Below, piece by piece: positions 33,381 through 41,369 of a stretch of DNA of 64,000 nt; the first letter of the stretch is position 1; each line of letters begins with the position of its first letter. The DNA is from ZC4RG30 sp039932715 (GTDB taxonomy: Bacteria; Pseudomonadota; Gammaproteobacteria; Steroidobacterales; Steroidobacteraceae): the NCBI GenBank assembly GCA_039932715.1, contig JBDTPN010000001.1, forward strand, positions 149,959 to 213,958, given 5' to 3'. The notes beneath the pieces are model-generated. The model was not told where the DNA came from. It saw only the letters and a list, made by a program, of their open reading frames with translations, and did no database searches. The translations under genes were made by a program, and so were the position numbers.

Positions 33381-34817
33381 ATGTCCTTTGGCCATACCGC
33401 CAGCCAACGCTGGCTGGCGTTGTATATTCTGTGCCTCGGCGACTTGATGATCGTGCTCGATACCACGATCGTCAACGTCGCATTGCCATCGATTCGCACC
33501 GACCTGCATTTCACCGAGACCAGCCTGGTCTGGGTGGTCAACGCCTATCTGCTGACCTTTGGCGGCTTTCTGCTGCTGGGTGGAAGACTGGCTGATCTGT
33601 TGGGCAATCGGCGCGTGTTCCTGTTCGGATTGGCTGTGTTTACGCTGGCTTCCCTTGTTTGCGGTCTGGCGACCACCCAGGCAGTGCTGGTCGCGGCGCG
33701 CGCCATACAAGGCCTGGGAGGGGCTGTGGTATCCGCAGTTGCCCTGGCGCTGATCATGAATGCGTTCACCGAACCTGGGGAGCGCGCCAAGGCCATGGGC
33801 GTCTTCGGCTTTGTCTCTGCGGGTGGCGGCAGCATCGGCGTGCTGCTGGGCGGCTGGCTGACCAGCGCATTGAGCTGGCACTGGATATTCCTGGTCAATA
33901 TACCCATCGGTGTTGGCGTCTATGCGTTGTGCCGCGCGCTGTTGCCGGATGATCGCGGCATGAAGGATGCGCCGCGCCTGGATGTGGCCGGCGCGATCAC
34001 GGTGACGGCGTCGCTGATGTTTGCTGTATACGCCGTGATAAACGGCAACGAAGCCGGCTGGCTGTCCGCAGCCACGGTATGGAAGCTGGGCGCGGCGATC
34101 GCGCTGTTGGCCGCATTTCTGGTGATCGAGTCGCGTGTGCATGTACCCTTGATGCCCATGTCGCTGTTGCGTCTGCGCAGTGTCTCGATCGCCAACATGG
34201 TTGCGGTGCTGTGGGCAGCGGGCATGTTCGCCTGGTTCTTCATCTCGGCGCTGTACCTGCAGCTGGTGCTGGGATTGGATCCCATGCAGGTGGGCCTGGC
34301 CTTCCTGCCGGCCAACATCATCATGGCCATCTGTTCTTTGGGCATCTCGGCCAGGCTGGTCATGCGATTTGGCATACGCGGCCCGCTGGCGGTGGGGCTG
34401 CTGCTGGCTGCGGGAGGCCTGCTGCTGTTCGCGCGCGCGCCCACCCTGGGCAGCGTATGGATGGATGTGATCCCCGCCATGAGCCTGCTGGGCATCGGCG
34501 CGGGCATAGCCTTCAACCCCTTGCTGCTTGCGGCCATGAACGACGTGCCCAGTTCGGAGTCGGGGCTGGCCTCCGGGATGGTCAACACCTCGTTCATGAT
34601 GGGTGGGGCGCTGGGGTTGGCAGTACTGGCCAGCCTTGCGGCAGCGCGAACGCAGCAGGCGACTGCCCAGGGGCTGGAGGCAGGGGCGGCCCTCAATTCC
34701 GGATATCACCTGGCCTTCGGCGCCGGGGCCGCGTTTGTGATCCTGGCGGTGTTGATTGCCCTGGCTGTCTTGAAGAAGGGTTCCCCGCGAACAACAGTGC
34801 CGTCGGTCGCTCATTAG
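33381..34817 (+). CDS. MFS drug efflux pump, DHA2 (EmrB/QacA) family
   Basis: The 478-residue inner-membrane protein has about 14 helices. It carries LDTTIVNVALPSI in helix 1, GGRLADLLGNRRVFLFG for motif A, and motif C in GVFGFVSAGGGSIGVLLGGWLT, all diagnostic of DHA2 proton-coupled drug exporters. Substrates cannot be inferred. There is no adjacent membrane-fusion protein or regulator, so it probably works alone. GGAG lies a few bases before the ATG. Confidence 0.92.
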   Translation: MSFGHTASQRWLALYILCLGDLMIVLDTTIVNVALPSIRTDLHFTETSLVWVVNAYLLTFGGFLLLGGRLADLLGNRRVFLFGLAVFTLASLVCGLATTQAVLVAARAIQGLGGAVVSAVALALIMNAFTEPGERAKAMGVFGFVSAGGGSIGVLLGGWLTSALSWHWIFLVNIPIGVGVYALCRALLPDDRGMKDAPRLDVAGAITVTASLMFAVYAVINGNEAGWLSAATVWKLGAAIALLAAFLVIESRVHVPLMPMSLLRLRSVSIANMVAVLWAAGMFAWFFISALYLQLVLGLDPMQVGLAFLPANIIMAICSLGISARLVMRFGIRGPLAVGLLLAAGGLLLFARAPTLGSVWMDVIPAMSLLGIGAGIAFNPLLLAAMNDVPSSESGLASGMVNTSFMMGGALGLAVLASLAAARTQQATAQGLEAGAALNSGYHLAFGAGAAFVILAVLIALAVLKKGSPRTTVPSVAH

Positions 34818-35043
34818 AGCGCTGTCGCAGAAAAGTGCGCGGTGCGGCCAATAAAGGGATATGCTGGCACAGATCGTCTTCCGTCCGAATCGTCCCGTGC
34901 GCCTTCATCTAGGCGTTTCCCGCTCGAACCGACACGCCTGCCGATCAGGTGTCAGGACTTCTGGTTCGCGGGCTGCCAACTTGGCTCTCCATCGACCCTG
35001 CCTTTTCCTGTCATTTCATTTTTATTTTTAGAGAGAGAGTTAC
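34818..35043 (+). promoter_or_regulatory. long leader region of the RRM gene
   Basis: This 226-base gap holds the promoter and probably a long 5' leader. A hairpin GACACGCCTG-CCGAT-CAGGTGTC (34931-34953, one bulged base) is followed by a C/T-rich stretch and a TTTCATTTTTATTTTT tract. AGAGAGAG is the purine-rich ribosome-binding region. The arrangement resembles cold-responsive leaders, but no conserved cold box is recognised. Confidence 0.4.
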
Positions 35044-35385
35044 ATGGCCAAGATTTACGTGGGCAACCTGCCCTTTACTGCTACCGAAGACCAGGTCCGC
35101 GCGCTGTTCGCAGAGCACGGCGCCGTTGAATCGGTCGCCCTCCCCATGGATCGTGAGACCAACCGCCCACGCGGCTTCGGTTTCGTCGAGATGAGCCAGG
35201 CTGATGCTGCCCGCGCAATCCAGGCCGTTAACGGCAAGGATCTCGGCGGTCGTTCACTGCGCGTCAATGAAGCGCAGGACAAGCCCCGCGGCGGTGGCGG
35301 CGGCGGCGGCGGTGGTGGCTATCGCGGCGGCGGAGGCGGCGGTGGTGGTGGTGGCTACGGCGGCGGTGGCGGCGGACGCTACTAA
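35044..35385 (+). CDS. glycine-rich RNA-recognition-motif (RRM) protein
   Basis: The 113-residue protein has one RRM (about 3-80) with RNP2 IYVGNL and RNP1 RGFGFVEM complete. Its Gly-rich disordered tail (about 83-113) consists of two runs of ten Gly broken by YR and Y, then GRY. This is the bacterial Rbp/cold-shock RNA-binding type found in cyanobacteria and Proteobacteria. It probably binds RNA and may be induced by cold. Three small genes follow at 2-12 base spacing or overlap and appear co-transcribed. Confidence 0.93.
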   Translation: MAKIYVGNLPFTATEDQVRALFAEHGAVESVALPMDRETNRPRGFGFVEMSQADAARAIQAVNGKDLGGRSLRVNEAQDKPRGGGGGGGGGGYRGGGGGGGGGGYGGGGGGRY

Positions 35386-35397
35386 GCAGCGCTTGGC

Positions 35398-35556
35398 ATG
35401 GCGAAAGTAAACTTCCGCCATAACAAGCGGCAAAAGGAACTGGCGCGTAAAGAGCGCCAGTCCTCGCGCCTGACACGACGCGGCGAACGTCCTCCAGAAG
35501 AGGCGTCCGCCGCGCTCGTGATTACAGAACCCAAACCTACAGGGAGCACAACGTGA
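35398..35556 (+). CDS. small basic protein, unknown, downstream of RRM gene
   Basis: The 52-residue protein reads MAKVNFRHNKRQKELARKER at its start, then a short acidic/Pro tail ending TGSTT. It is highly basic and probably helical at the N-terminus, as in small ribosome- or RNA-associated proteins. It begins 12 bases after the RRM stop and its stop overlaps the GTG of the next gene (GTGA), so it sits within a coupled unit. No SD is obvious, which would fit translational coupling. Confidence 0.7.
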   Translation: MAKVNFRHNKRQKELARKERQSSRLTRRGERPPEEASAALVITEPKPTGSTT

Positions 35557-35960
35557 GTCGACCATCGCGCCATGTGCTACCAACGAATACACGCGAACGG
35601 CTGGCGTACGACTTCACGCGCGCCGCACCTTTGCGTGATCTATATCCGCAGTTGGCGGAAGTGCGCGTCGAATTTGAATTCCAGGACGGCACATTGCGGG
35701 CGCCTTCAGCGCAAGCATTCTCCTACTTTCCGGCGGCGCGCGGTTTCTTCCGCTACGCCTGTCCCTGCCATAGCTGCAGCGGCGAATTTGATATTTCCAC
35801 TCATGTCGCCGAATTGGCCCGCAAGGCGGACAAGCCGCAGCGCAATCGGCAATTGAAACTTTCCTGCTCAGGGCAACGCGCTCTGGACATCAACGAGCGT
35901 GTTGCTTGCCCCATCGGTGCCAGTATTCGCGTCAGCGCCACGCAACGCACACCGGAGTAG
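35553..35960 (+). CDS. conserved-looking small protein with CxCxxC cluster, unknown
   Basis: The 135-residue cytosolic protein contains YACPCHSCSGEFDIS (about 72-86), a Cys-x-Cys-x-x-Cys cluster, and later LSCSGQR and VACPIG, giving six Cys that could bind zinc. The N-terminal half has a PLRDLYPQLAEVRVEFEFQDG strand pattern. The GTG start overlaps the preceding stop and is preceded by AGGGAG. I do not recognise the family. Confidence 0.75.
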   Translation: MSRPSRHVLPTNTRERLAYDFTRAAPLRDLYPQLAEVRVEFEFQDGTLRAPSAQAFSYFPAARGFFRYACPCHSCSGEFDISTHVAELARKADKPQRNRQLKLSCSGQRALDINERVACPIGASIRVSATQRTPE

Positions 35961-35963
35961 CAA

Positions 35964-36239
35964 ATGACCACATTCGAGCCACTGTTTGATCATCGTGCTC
36001 GTCTTGAGCAAATGCAGTTTGAAGCTGCAGCGCGGCGCGAACGGTCGCTGATAGATCAGCGCTCGCCGGAGAACTCGCCCGAGGTTCGCGTGCGGATCTG
36101 GGAGCGCCTGCACCAGGTGCGCTTACCCAAGGATCCTGCCCATCCCATAATGGCCCGGGTTGCAGAAGTGACCGGCCTCAACCTGGCCGAAGTGCTGGAA
36201 GTCCAGCGCCTGCGGGTGGCACCGGCGGTGGTTGTCTAG
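35964..36239 (+). CDS. small protein of unknown function, end of the RRM cluster
   Basis: The 91-residue protein is helical and charged: LEQMQFEAAARRERSLIDQ, then VRIWERLHQVRLPKDPAHP and ARVAEVTGLNLAEVLEVQRL, the last of which looks like a small helix-turn-helix-type hairpin. It starts 3 bases after the preceding stop. No family is recognised. Confidence 0.65.
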   Translation: MTTFEPLFDHRARLEQMQFEAAARRERSLIDQRSPENSPEVRVRIWERLHQVRLPKDPAHPIMARVAEVTGLNLAEVLEVQRLRVAPAVVV

Positions 36240-36349
36240 CTCGAGTAGTCAGAAGCGGGGCCAGCGGTCAGCCGCTGCTGGTCACCCATATGCGGATAAA
36301 TATCCGGCGGATCAGCCTCAGGCTTTGACCGCAGCTGCAGCGTTGTTCT

Positions 36350-36517
36350 TTACAGCGCTCGATTTGTAAAAACATCAAGAAACGCCAGCGACGCGAATAT
36401 CAAGGAAGCGGCGCATAGCAGCTTCGACACTCCTGCAACCTCAGTGGCAAGGCCTGTGAAGCCGAACACCGCCGTGACCACGGCGACGACCAGGAAGACG
36501 ATGGCGTAATAAAGCAT
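36350..36517 (-). CDS. DUF1328 small membrane protein (YtjA-like)
   Basis: The 55-residue protein has two membrane helices: MLYYAIVFLVVAVVTAVFGF and, after GLATEVAGVSK, LLCAASLIFASLAFLDVF. The MLYYAIVFLVVA start and the FGF-T-G element are the DUF1328/YtjA signature. These hydrophobic mini-proteins are stress-associated in several Proteobacteria, but their role is unknown. AGAGGTG precedes the ATG. It is divergent from osmC and shares a 160-base promoter region with it. Confidence 0.88.
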   Translation of the reverse strand: MLYYAIVFLVVAVVTAVFGFTGLATEVAGVSKLLCAASLIFASLAFLDVFTNRAL

Positions 36518-36677
36518 GCCGCACCTCTGTTGGGACGAAGCATGCTTAATAAAGGCCAGTTAGGTAAGTCAGCGATACTTCCCAGCCGGCGTCAGGCGAC
36601 TCTTACGCGTGTATGCGCAATGAGCACGCTGCATCAGGGATATCGTCACGCGAACATCTTTACAAGGAATATCAATC

Positions 36678-37109
36678 ATGAAAATTACTCGCAAGGCCGA
36701 CGTCCTGTGGAGCGGCGGCATCAAGGAAGGCAAGGGCGAAATCACCACCGGTTCAGGTGCGCTCAAAGCCTATCCCTACGGGTTCAGCAGCCGATTTGAA
36801 GGGAAGCCAGGCACCAATCCCGAAGAACTGCTGGCGGCCGCACACGCAGGTTGTTTCACCATGGCGCTGTCGCTGATGCTCACCGAGGCGCAGTTGCCTC
36901 CGGATGAATTGGCAACCAGTGCGGAAGTGACGCTTGAAAAGGTGGTGTCGGGCTTTGAAATCACGGCCGTAAGTTTGACGCTGCGCGGGCGCGTGCCGGG
37001 CGCCACGGCGGAACGTTTTCTGGAGTTGGCCGAAACTGCGAAGGCCAATTGTCCGCTGTCAAAAGTCATACGTGCGCCCATCACGCTGAACGCGAGCTTA
37101 ATGTCCTGA
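36678..37109 (+). CDS. osmC: OsmC-family organic hydroperoxide-related protein
   Basis: The 143-residue cytosolic protein matches OsmC over its whole length. It has the peroxidatic Cys59 in AAAHAGCFTMALS and the resolving Cys125 in KANCPLSKVI, with the early KADVLWSGGIKEGKGEI. OsmC reduces organic hydroperoxides using dihydrolipoyl donors and is induced by osmotic stress and stationary phase. AAGGA precedes the ATG. It faces DUF1328 across a shared intergenic region. Confidence 0.94.
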   Translation: MKITRKADVLWSGGIKEGKGEITTGSGALKAYPYGFSSRFEGKPGTNPEELLAAAHAGCFTMALSLMLTEAQLPPDELATSAEVTLEKVVSGFEITAVSLTLRGRVPGATAERFLELAETAKANCPLSKVIRAPITLNASLMS

Positions 37110-37167
37110 TTGGGCTGCCGTTCAGCTGCCGCGTGCCAATCTTCTCCCCAGGCAAGAGGAAAAGATC

Positions 37168-37605
37168 ATGAAAAAGTTGTTTGCTGCATTGGCACTTGTT
37201 TCCGCCGCATACGTCGCATCAGTACAGGCCGCGGACGTGGGAGTCTCGATCTCGATTGGTCAGCCGGGCTTTTACGGCCAGCTGGATCTGGGCAACGTCG
37301 GCAGACCGCAGGTGGTCTATCGACAGCCTGTGCTTGTCCAGCGGCGCAACTTTTATCCGGCGCCTGTTTACGTGCGGGTTCCCCCGTATCAGTACAGTAA
37401 CTGGCGTCGGTATTGCGGGCTATACAACGCCTGCGCCCGGCCGGTGTATTTCGTGCGCGATGACTGGTATCGCAATGTTTACGCGCCGCGCTATTACCGG
37501 GCGCCTGCGCATGGTCCGGCCCAGCCTCATGGCCAACCGTACGCCTATCGACGCTACGGGCATGACGATCATGGGCACGATGATCGAGGCCGAGCCCACA
37601 ACTGA
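37168..37605 (+). CDS. exported Tyr/Arg/Pro-rich protein, unknown
   Basis: The 145-residue precursor has a signal peptide ending VQA. A glycine-rich strand (DVGVSISIGQPGFYGQLDLG) follows, then a Tyr/Arg/Pro-rich region with two Cys (RRYCGLYNACARPVYFVRDDWY) and a His/Asp-rich tail (GHDDHGHDDRGRAHN) that could bind metal. It belongs to a common type of short Tyr-rich envelope protein in Beta- and Gammaproteobacteria; no function is known. A clear terminator follows. Confidence 0.75.
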   Translation: MKKLFAALALVSAAYVASVQAADVGVSISIGQPGFYGQLDLGNVGRPQVVYRQPVLVQRRNFYPAPVYVRVPPYQYSNWRRYCGLYNACARPVYFVRDDWYRNVYAPRYYRAPAHGPAQPHGQPYAYRRYGHDDHGHDDRGRAHN

Positions 37606-37614
37606 GGTACGCTC

Positions 37615-37644
37615 GCCCCCTTAGGAAACCTAAGGGGGCATTTT
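37615..37644 (+). terminator. rho-independent terminator
   Basis: GCCCCCTTAGG-AAA-CCTAAGGGGGC is a perfect 11-base stem with a 3-base loop, followed by ATTTTC. It ends the unit containing the Tyr-rich exported protein. The ATG of the decayed gene begins only 2 bases after it. Confidence 0.85.
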
Positions 37645-37645
37645 C

Positions 37646-37998
37646 ATGCGAGCATTTGCTGCGCCCGTTTCGTTACTCCTTATCGCGATGTCAGCAACAG
37701 CAGCAGAGCAGACCTGTGACCGGACGTGCCTGGCCAGCCTGATCACCCAATACGTCGACTGCTGCTGCACCCGAGCATCATTGGCAACGTCGCCGCTGTC
37801 GATGAGGACAACGGCATCGTTCTGCTGTGAATGAATTTCGGGCACACCGGTTCGTCGTATGGCGAAGGCAACTCGCTGGTGACCTTCGAGGCATTCAAGG
37901 TGTGGGGTGGGGAAATTCACGCCATCAATGCCTTTTTCAAAGGCATGCCAATTGCCACCTCGCGGTTCTGGCCATCTTCGGATCCGCTACCCAGGTAG
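37646..37998 (+). pseudogene. decayed gene for a small exported protein
   Basis: The first frame encodes a signal peptide and the mature start EQTCDRTCLASLITQYVD, a type of small exported protein. It then runs into low-complexity CCCT and a stop. A second frame (from about 37759) restores homology-like sequence: HPSIIGNVAAVDEDNGIVLL, a TGA at 37828-37830, MNFGHTGSSYGEGNSLVTFE and AFKVWGGEIHAINAFFKGMP, ending at a TAG. Ends and a middle are thus recognisable, but a frame change, an in-frame stop and probably a large internal deletion separate them. Confidence 0.75.
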
Positions 37999-38000
37999 GT

Positions 38001-38228
38001 TCATGCGGTTATCGCCTGATCGACTACTGCCTGATCTATGAGGCTTCGCAGTGCCAGCAGGCCTTCGCGGTCTATGACGAGGTCGAGCCGCAGGTGCTCC
38101 GCTTGCGGATTCCTGGCGTGGCGCCAGATCGTGGACAGCAGCAGGCTGTAGTGGCCGGCGGGTGCCGCAACGGGGTCGAGATCGGCGATGTAAACGAAGT
38201 CCGCACGATCGATAATAGTGGTTCGCAT
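38001..38228 (-). CDS. small protein of unknown function
   Basis: The 75-residue protein starts MRTTIIDRADFVYIADLDPV after GGAG at good spacing, and ends LIDQAVVDQAITA. It is soluble, mixed alpha/beta and Leu-rich (LRLDLVIDREGLLALRSLID). It converges on the decayed gene with 2 bases between. I recognise no family, and it might not be expressed. Confidence 0.5.
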   Translation of the reverse strand: MRTTIIDRADFVYIADLDPVAAPAGHYSLLLSTIWRHARNPQAEHLRLDLVIDREGLLALRSLIDQAVVDQAITA

Positions 38229-38483
38229 GACTGGCTCCATTCCCCACAGACGGTGTGAACGTCTGCTGCGCAGGGGTGGGCGCAGTACGACGCTTTAGCC
38301 ATGCATTTGTTGCGCGCCCAGGCAAGTAAGTCTGGTAAATCCGGCGCGGCTGGCGCAAGCCAGCGGATCGACATTAGCAAATTATCGCCAGCAGCGCGCC
38401 GCCATTGAATAAATCCGCGTCCTACGCCGTTTACCGGCTCTATCCGACTGTGCAGCCTCGGTAAACAGGGGTTTGATGCTCCC

Positions 38484-38696
38484 ATGAGCAATCTCCCCGT
38501 TCAAACGCCTCCAGAATTCGTCAACCCACCACCCTCCACCGGCACCGTTGATGATCAGGACGAGCCCGAAGACGAGCGCGAGGATGAGAATGAGATACCC
38601 GTAGGCGCCCCCACCGACAGCACAGAAGCGCCTGAGGAATTCGAGGACGATGAGCCGCATCATCCCCCGTATCCGGACGCCACCGCCCCTGATTGA
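38484..38696 (+). CDS. small acidic Pro-rich protein, unknown (uncertain)
   Basis: The 70-residue frame is Asp/Glu- and Pro-rich (TVDDQDEPEDEREDENE, then EEFEDDEPHHPPYP) and probably disordered. AGGGG lies upstream but too far for a good SD. A longer opposite-strand frame over the same bases encodes a membrane helix, so the coding strand is not certain. The low-complexity composition makes homology hard to judge. Confidence 0.4.
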   Translation: MSNLPVQTPPEFVNPPPSTGTVDDQDEPEDEREDENEIPVGAPTDSTEAPEEFEDDEPHHPPYPDATAPD

Positions 38697-38746
38697 CAAG
38701 GCGCTGCGTCGGATAAGACCATCGTGGTTGCCGCTGGAGAAAGCCC

Positions 38747-39541
38747 ATGGCCAATAAATCAGCCAGTTTCATTTGGTATGAACTGATGACCACCGACGCT
38801 ACCGCGGCCGCGCGTTTCTACGGCACGGTAGTGGGATGGAAGATTGCCGAGCGCGCGGATCCTGCCGCGACCGGGCAGGACTACCGCACGATTGTGCGCA
38901 GCGATGGCGGCTCCGCGGGCGGTGTGTTGCAGCTCACGCAGGAAATGTGTGAACACGGCGCTCGCAGCACCTGGATGGGTTATCTGCATGTGGATGATGT
39001 CGATGCGGCGCTAAAGGCCATTGAGGCAGATGGCGGGCGCCCGCTAATGCCAAAACGCGCGTTGCCCGTGGGCGAGATCGCCATGGTGGCCGATCCCGCA
39101 GGCGCGCCTATCTACGTAATGCATCCCATACCACCCGCCGACAATCCGGATTCCGTCAGCGACGTATTTGACACAGCTGCCCTGCAGCGGGTGCGGTGGA
39201 ACGAGCTGGCCAGCTCCGACCTGGCGCGTGCCAAGGGGTTCTATGTGAAACACTTTGGCTTCGAGCTCAAAGAGTCGATGCCCATGGGCGAGTTGGGCGA
39301 ATACTGTTTTATCGACCAGGGCGGTCGCCGCATCGGCGCGATGATGCAGAAGGCCGATGCCAACCCGACGTCAGGCTGGTTGTTCTACTTCGGCGTTCCC
39401 TCGATCAGCGCGGCCAGGCGTGCAGTCGAGGCGGGCGGCGGCAAGATCCTCAATGACGTGCACCAGGTGCCGGGCGGAGAATGGATTTTCGTCGCGCAGG
39501 ATCCGCAGGGCGCGCCATTCGGCGTGGTCGGTACAGAGTGA
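38747..39541 (+). CDS. double VOC (glyoxalase/bleomycin-resistance fold) protein
   Basis: The 264-residue cytosolic protein has two VOC domains in tandem. The first (about 6-128) starts SFIWYELMTTDATAAARFYG and ends MVADPAGAPIYVMHP. The second (about 145-262) starts WNELASSDLARAKGFYVKHFG and ends VAQDPQGAPFGVVG. The fold binds a metal and a small molecule; members include lyases, dioxygenases and antibiotic binders, and function here is not determined. A second VOC protein gene follows 11 bases later. Confidence 0.92.
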   Translation: MANKSASFIWYELMTTDATAAARFYGTVVGWKIAERADPAATGQDYRTIVRSDGGSAGGVLQLTQEMCEHGARSTWMGYLHVDDVDAALKAIEADGGRPLMPKRALPVGEIAMVADPAGAPIYVMHPIPPADNPDSVSDVFDTAALQRVRWNELASSDLARAKGFYVKHFGFELKESMPMGELGEYCFIDQGGRRIGAMMQKADANPTSGWLFYFGVPSISAARRAVEAGGGKILNDVHQVPGGEWIFVAQDPQGAPFGVVGTE

Positions 39542-39552
39542 ATGAGGGATAT

Positions 39553-40038
39553 ATGAGCACGCGCAACAAAGCCACCATCTGTCTCTGGTATGACCACGAT
39601 GCCGAGGTGGCAGCAAATTTCTATGCGAAAACTTTTCCGTCGAGCGCCGTGAACGGCATTCAACGCGCACCAACGGACTACCCCAATGGCAAGGCGGGCG
39701 ATGTTCTGGTCGTACAATTCACCGTGCTGGGCATTGCCTGCATCGGACTCAACGGTGGCCCAACGTTCAAACACAATGAGTCTTTCTCTTTCCAGGTGGG
39801 CACGGACGACCAGGCCGAGACGGATCGCTACTGGAATGCCATCGTCGGCAACGGTGGCAAGGAGAGCGCCTGCGGCTGGTGCAAGGATCGCTGGGGCATT
39901 TCCTGGCAGATCACGCCATTTGCGCTTACCGAAGGCATGTCGGATCCGGATCCGGAGGCACGCAAGCGCGTATTCACGGCGATGATGGACATGCAGAACA
40001 TCGACATCGCTGCCATCGAGGCGGCGCGCCGAGGTTAG
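39553..40038 (+). CDS. VOC-fold protein, PhnB/3-demethylubiquinone-methyltransferase-like
   Basis: The 161-residue cytosolic protein is a single PhnB-type glyoxalase-fold domain. It shows CLWYDHDAEVAANFYAKTFP at the start, FSFQVGTDDQAETDRYW in the middle, CGWCKDRWGISWQITP and ARKRVFTAMMDMQNIDIAAIE at the end. Despite the common database label there is no methyltransferase fold; the role is unknown. GAGGGAT precedes the ATG. It is probably co-transcribed with the double-VOC gene. Confidence 0.92.
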   Translation: MSTRNKATICLWYDHDAEVAANFYAKTFPSSAVNGIQRAPTDYPNGKAGDVLVVQFTVLGIACIGLNGGPTFKHNESFSFQVGTDDQAETDRYWNAIVGNGGKESACGWCKDRWGISWQITPFALTEGMSDPDPEARKRVFTAMMDMQNIDIAAIEAARRG

Positions 40039-40046
40039 GTTGCGCC

Positions 40047-40196
40047 ATGATCCGCAAGCTCGCCAACGGCCAGTACCGCCTGTATTCCCGCAAGCTGAAT
40101 CCAAAAACAGGAAAGCGTCGCAACCTGGGCACTTTTGGCAGCCGCGCCGGGGCTGAAAAGCATGAGCGGGAAGTGCAGTATTTCAAACGGCATTAG
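40047..40196 (+). CDS. small basic protein of 49 residues
   Basis: The protein begins MIRKLANGQYRLYSRKLNPK and continues TGKRRNLGTFGSRAGAEKHE, ending QYFKRH. This is a widely conserved proteobacterial mini-protein of unknown function, basic and probably nucleic-acid- or ribosome-associated, although that role is only inferred from composition. It starts 8 bases after the VOC gene and precedes the cyclophilin gene by 13 bases. Confidence 0.85.
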   Translation: MIRKLANGQYRLYSRKLNPKTGKRRNLGTFGSRAGAEKHEREVQYFKRH

Positions 40197-40209
40197 TTAA
40201 GGAAATCCC

Positions 40210-40863
40210 ATGTTCAAGGCGTTGCTTGTCTTCTGCTGCCTGATTTCAGGGCTTGTGCTTGCGCAGGAGACGCCACTGCCATCTGATGAGGCGCAGTCAG
40301 CGCCGCCGCAACCCGCCGCGCCCCCGGCCCCCGCACTGGACAACGTGGTCATCCACACGGCCATGGGCGACATCGCGGTGGCCCTCGAAAAGGACCGCGC
40401 ACCCATTACAGTGAAGAACTTCCTGCACTACGTGGATACGAAGCGATTTGACGGCTGCAACTTCTATCGTGCCGTGGCCATTGGTGATGAAGGCAAGTAC
40501 GGCATGCTGCAAGGAGGTCCGCGCGCTGATCCAAAGAAGGTATTCGCGCCCATCGCGCATGAGTCGCCGCTAGCCACCGGTCTGAGTCACGTCGACGGTG
40601 CCATCTCCATGGCGCGCCTGGCGCCGGGCACGGCAAAAGCAGAGTTTTTCATTGTGATGGGAAACCTGACGGCGCTCGATGGCAAGCCTGATGGCACTGA
40701 TCCAGGCTATGCAGTCTTCGGGCATGTCACATCCGGCATGGATGTAGTGCACAAGATCATGGGTCTCCCGCGTGATCCGGTTGCAGGCAAGGAATCGGGC
40801 ATGGTGGGTCAGATGCTGGCCCAGCCGGTTAAGATACTCACGGTGCGAAGGGAGGCGAAATGA
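40210..40863 (+). CDS. exported cyclophilin-type peptidyl-prolyl isomerase
   Basis: The 217-residue precursor has a signal peptide ending VLAQ and a Pro-rich linker. The cyclophilin domain (about 45-215) contains the bacterial PpiA-like motifs TAMGDIAVALEKDRAPITVKNFLHYVD, GCNFYRAV, ARLAPGTAKAEFFIVMG and GYAVFGHVTSGMDVV. It catalyses cis-trans isomerisation of Pro bonds in periplasmic proteins. Its stop overlaps the msrA start as ATGA, pairing a folding catalyst with a repair enzyme. Confidence 0.93.
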   Translation: MFKALLVFCCLISGLVLAQETPLPSDEAQSAPPQPAAPPAPALDNVVIHTAMGDIAVALEKDRAPITVKNFLHYVDTKRFDGCNFYRAVAIGDEGKYGMLQGGPRADPKKVFAPIAHESPLATGLSHVDGAISMARLAPGTAKAEFFIVMGNLTALDGKPDGTDPGYAVFGHVTSGMDVVHKIMGLPRDPVAGKESGMVGQMLAQPVKILTVRREAK

Positions 40864-41369
40864 AACCGGAACAAGCCAGTGCGGAGCGGGCCATCTTGGC
40901 AGGTGGCTGCTTCTGGGGCATGCAGGATCTGATCCGCAAGCATCCGGGTGTGGTCGCAACCCGCGTGGGATATTCGGGCGGTGATGTGGTCAATGCAACC
41001 TATCGCAATCACGGCACGCATGCCGAGGCCATAGAAATCCTGTTTGATCCGCAGAAGCTCAGTTACCGCCGGCTGCTGGAGTTCTTCTTCCAGGTGCACG
41101 ACCCGACCACGCGCAATCGTCAGGGCAACGACATGGGCGCCAGTTATCGTTCCGGCATCTACTACACCAGCGATGCGCAGAAGCACGAGGCCGAAAATAC
41201 CATTGACGATGTCAATGCCTCAGGCCTGTGGCCAGGCAGGGTGGTTACCGAGCTGGCGCCGGCGGGAGATTTCTGGGAAGCAGAACCTGAGCATCAGGAT
41301 TACCTGGAACGATATCCCGACGGCTACACATGTCACTACGTGCGGCCGGACTGGAAGCTGCCGACCTGA
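40860..41369 (+). CDS. msrA: peptide-methionine (S)-S-oxide reductase MsrA
   Basis: The 169-residue cytosolic protein has the MsrA active site AGGCFWGMQD with catalytic Cys17, then GYSGGDVVNATYRNHGTHAEA, and HDPTTRNRQGNDMGASYRS (including the Glu/Tyr motifs of the site). A single further Cys in YTCHYVRP could act as a resolving residue. It repairs methionine S-sulfoxide. There is no MsrB in the window. Confidence 0.96.
   Translation: MKPEQASAERAILAGGCFWGMQDLIRKHPGVVATRVGYSGGDVVNATYRNHGTHAEAIEILFDPQKLSYRRLLEFFFQVHDPTTRNRQGNDMGASYRSGIYYTSDAQKHEAENTIDDVNASGLWPGRVVTELAPAGDFWEAEPEHQDYLERYPDGYTCHYVRPDWKLPT

Noticed and set aside
38382..38699. Opposite-strand frame with a membrane helix over the acidic Pro-rich ORF
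   Set aside because: No SD at its start; the plus-strand acidic ORF is more gene-like, though neither is certain.
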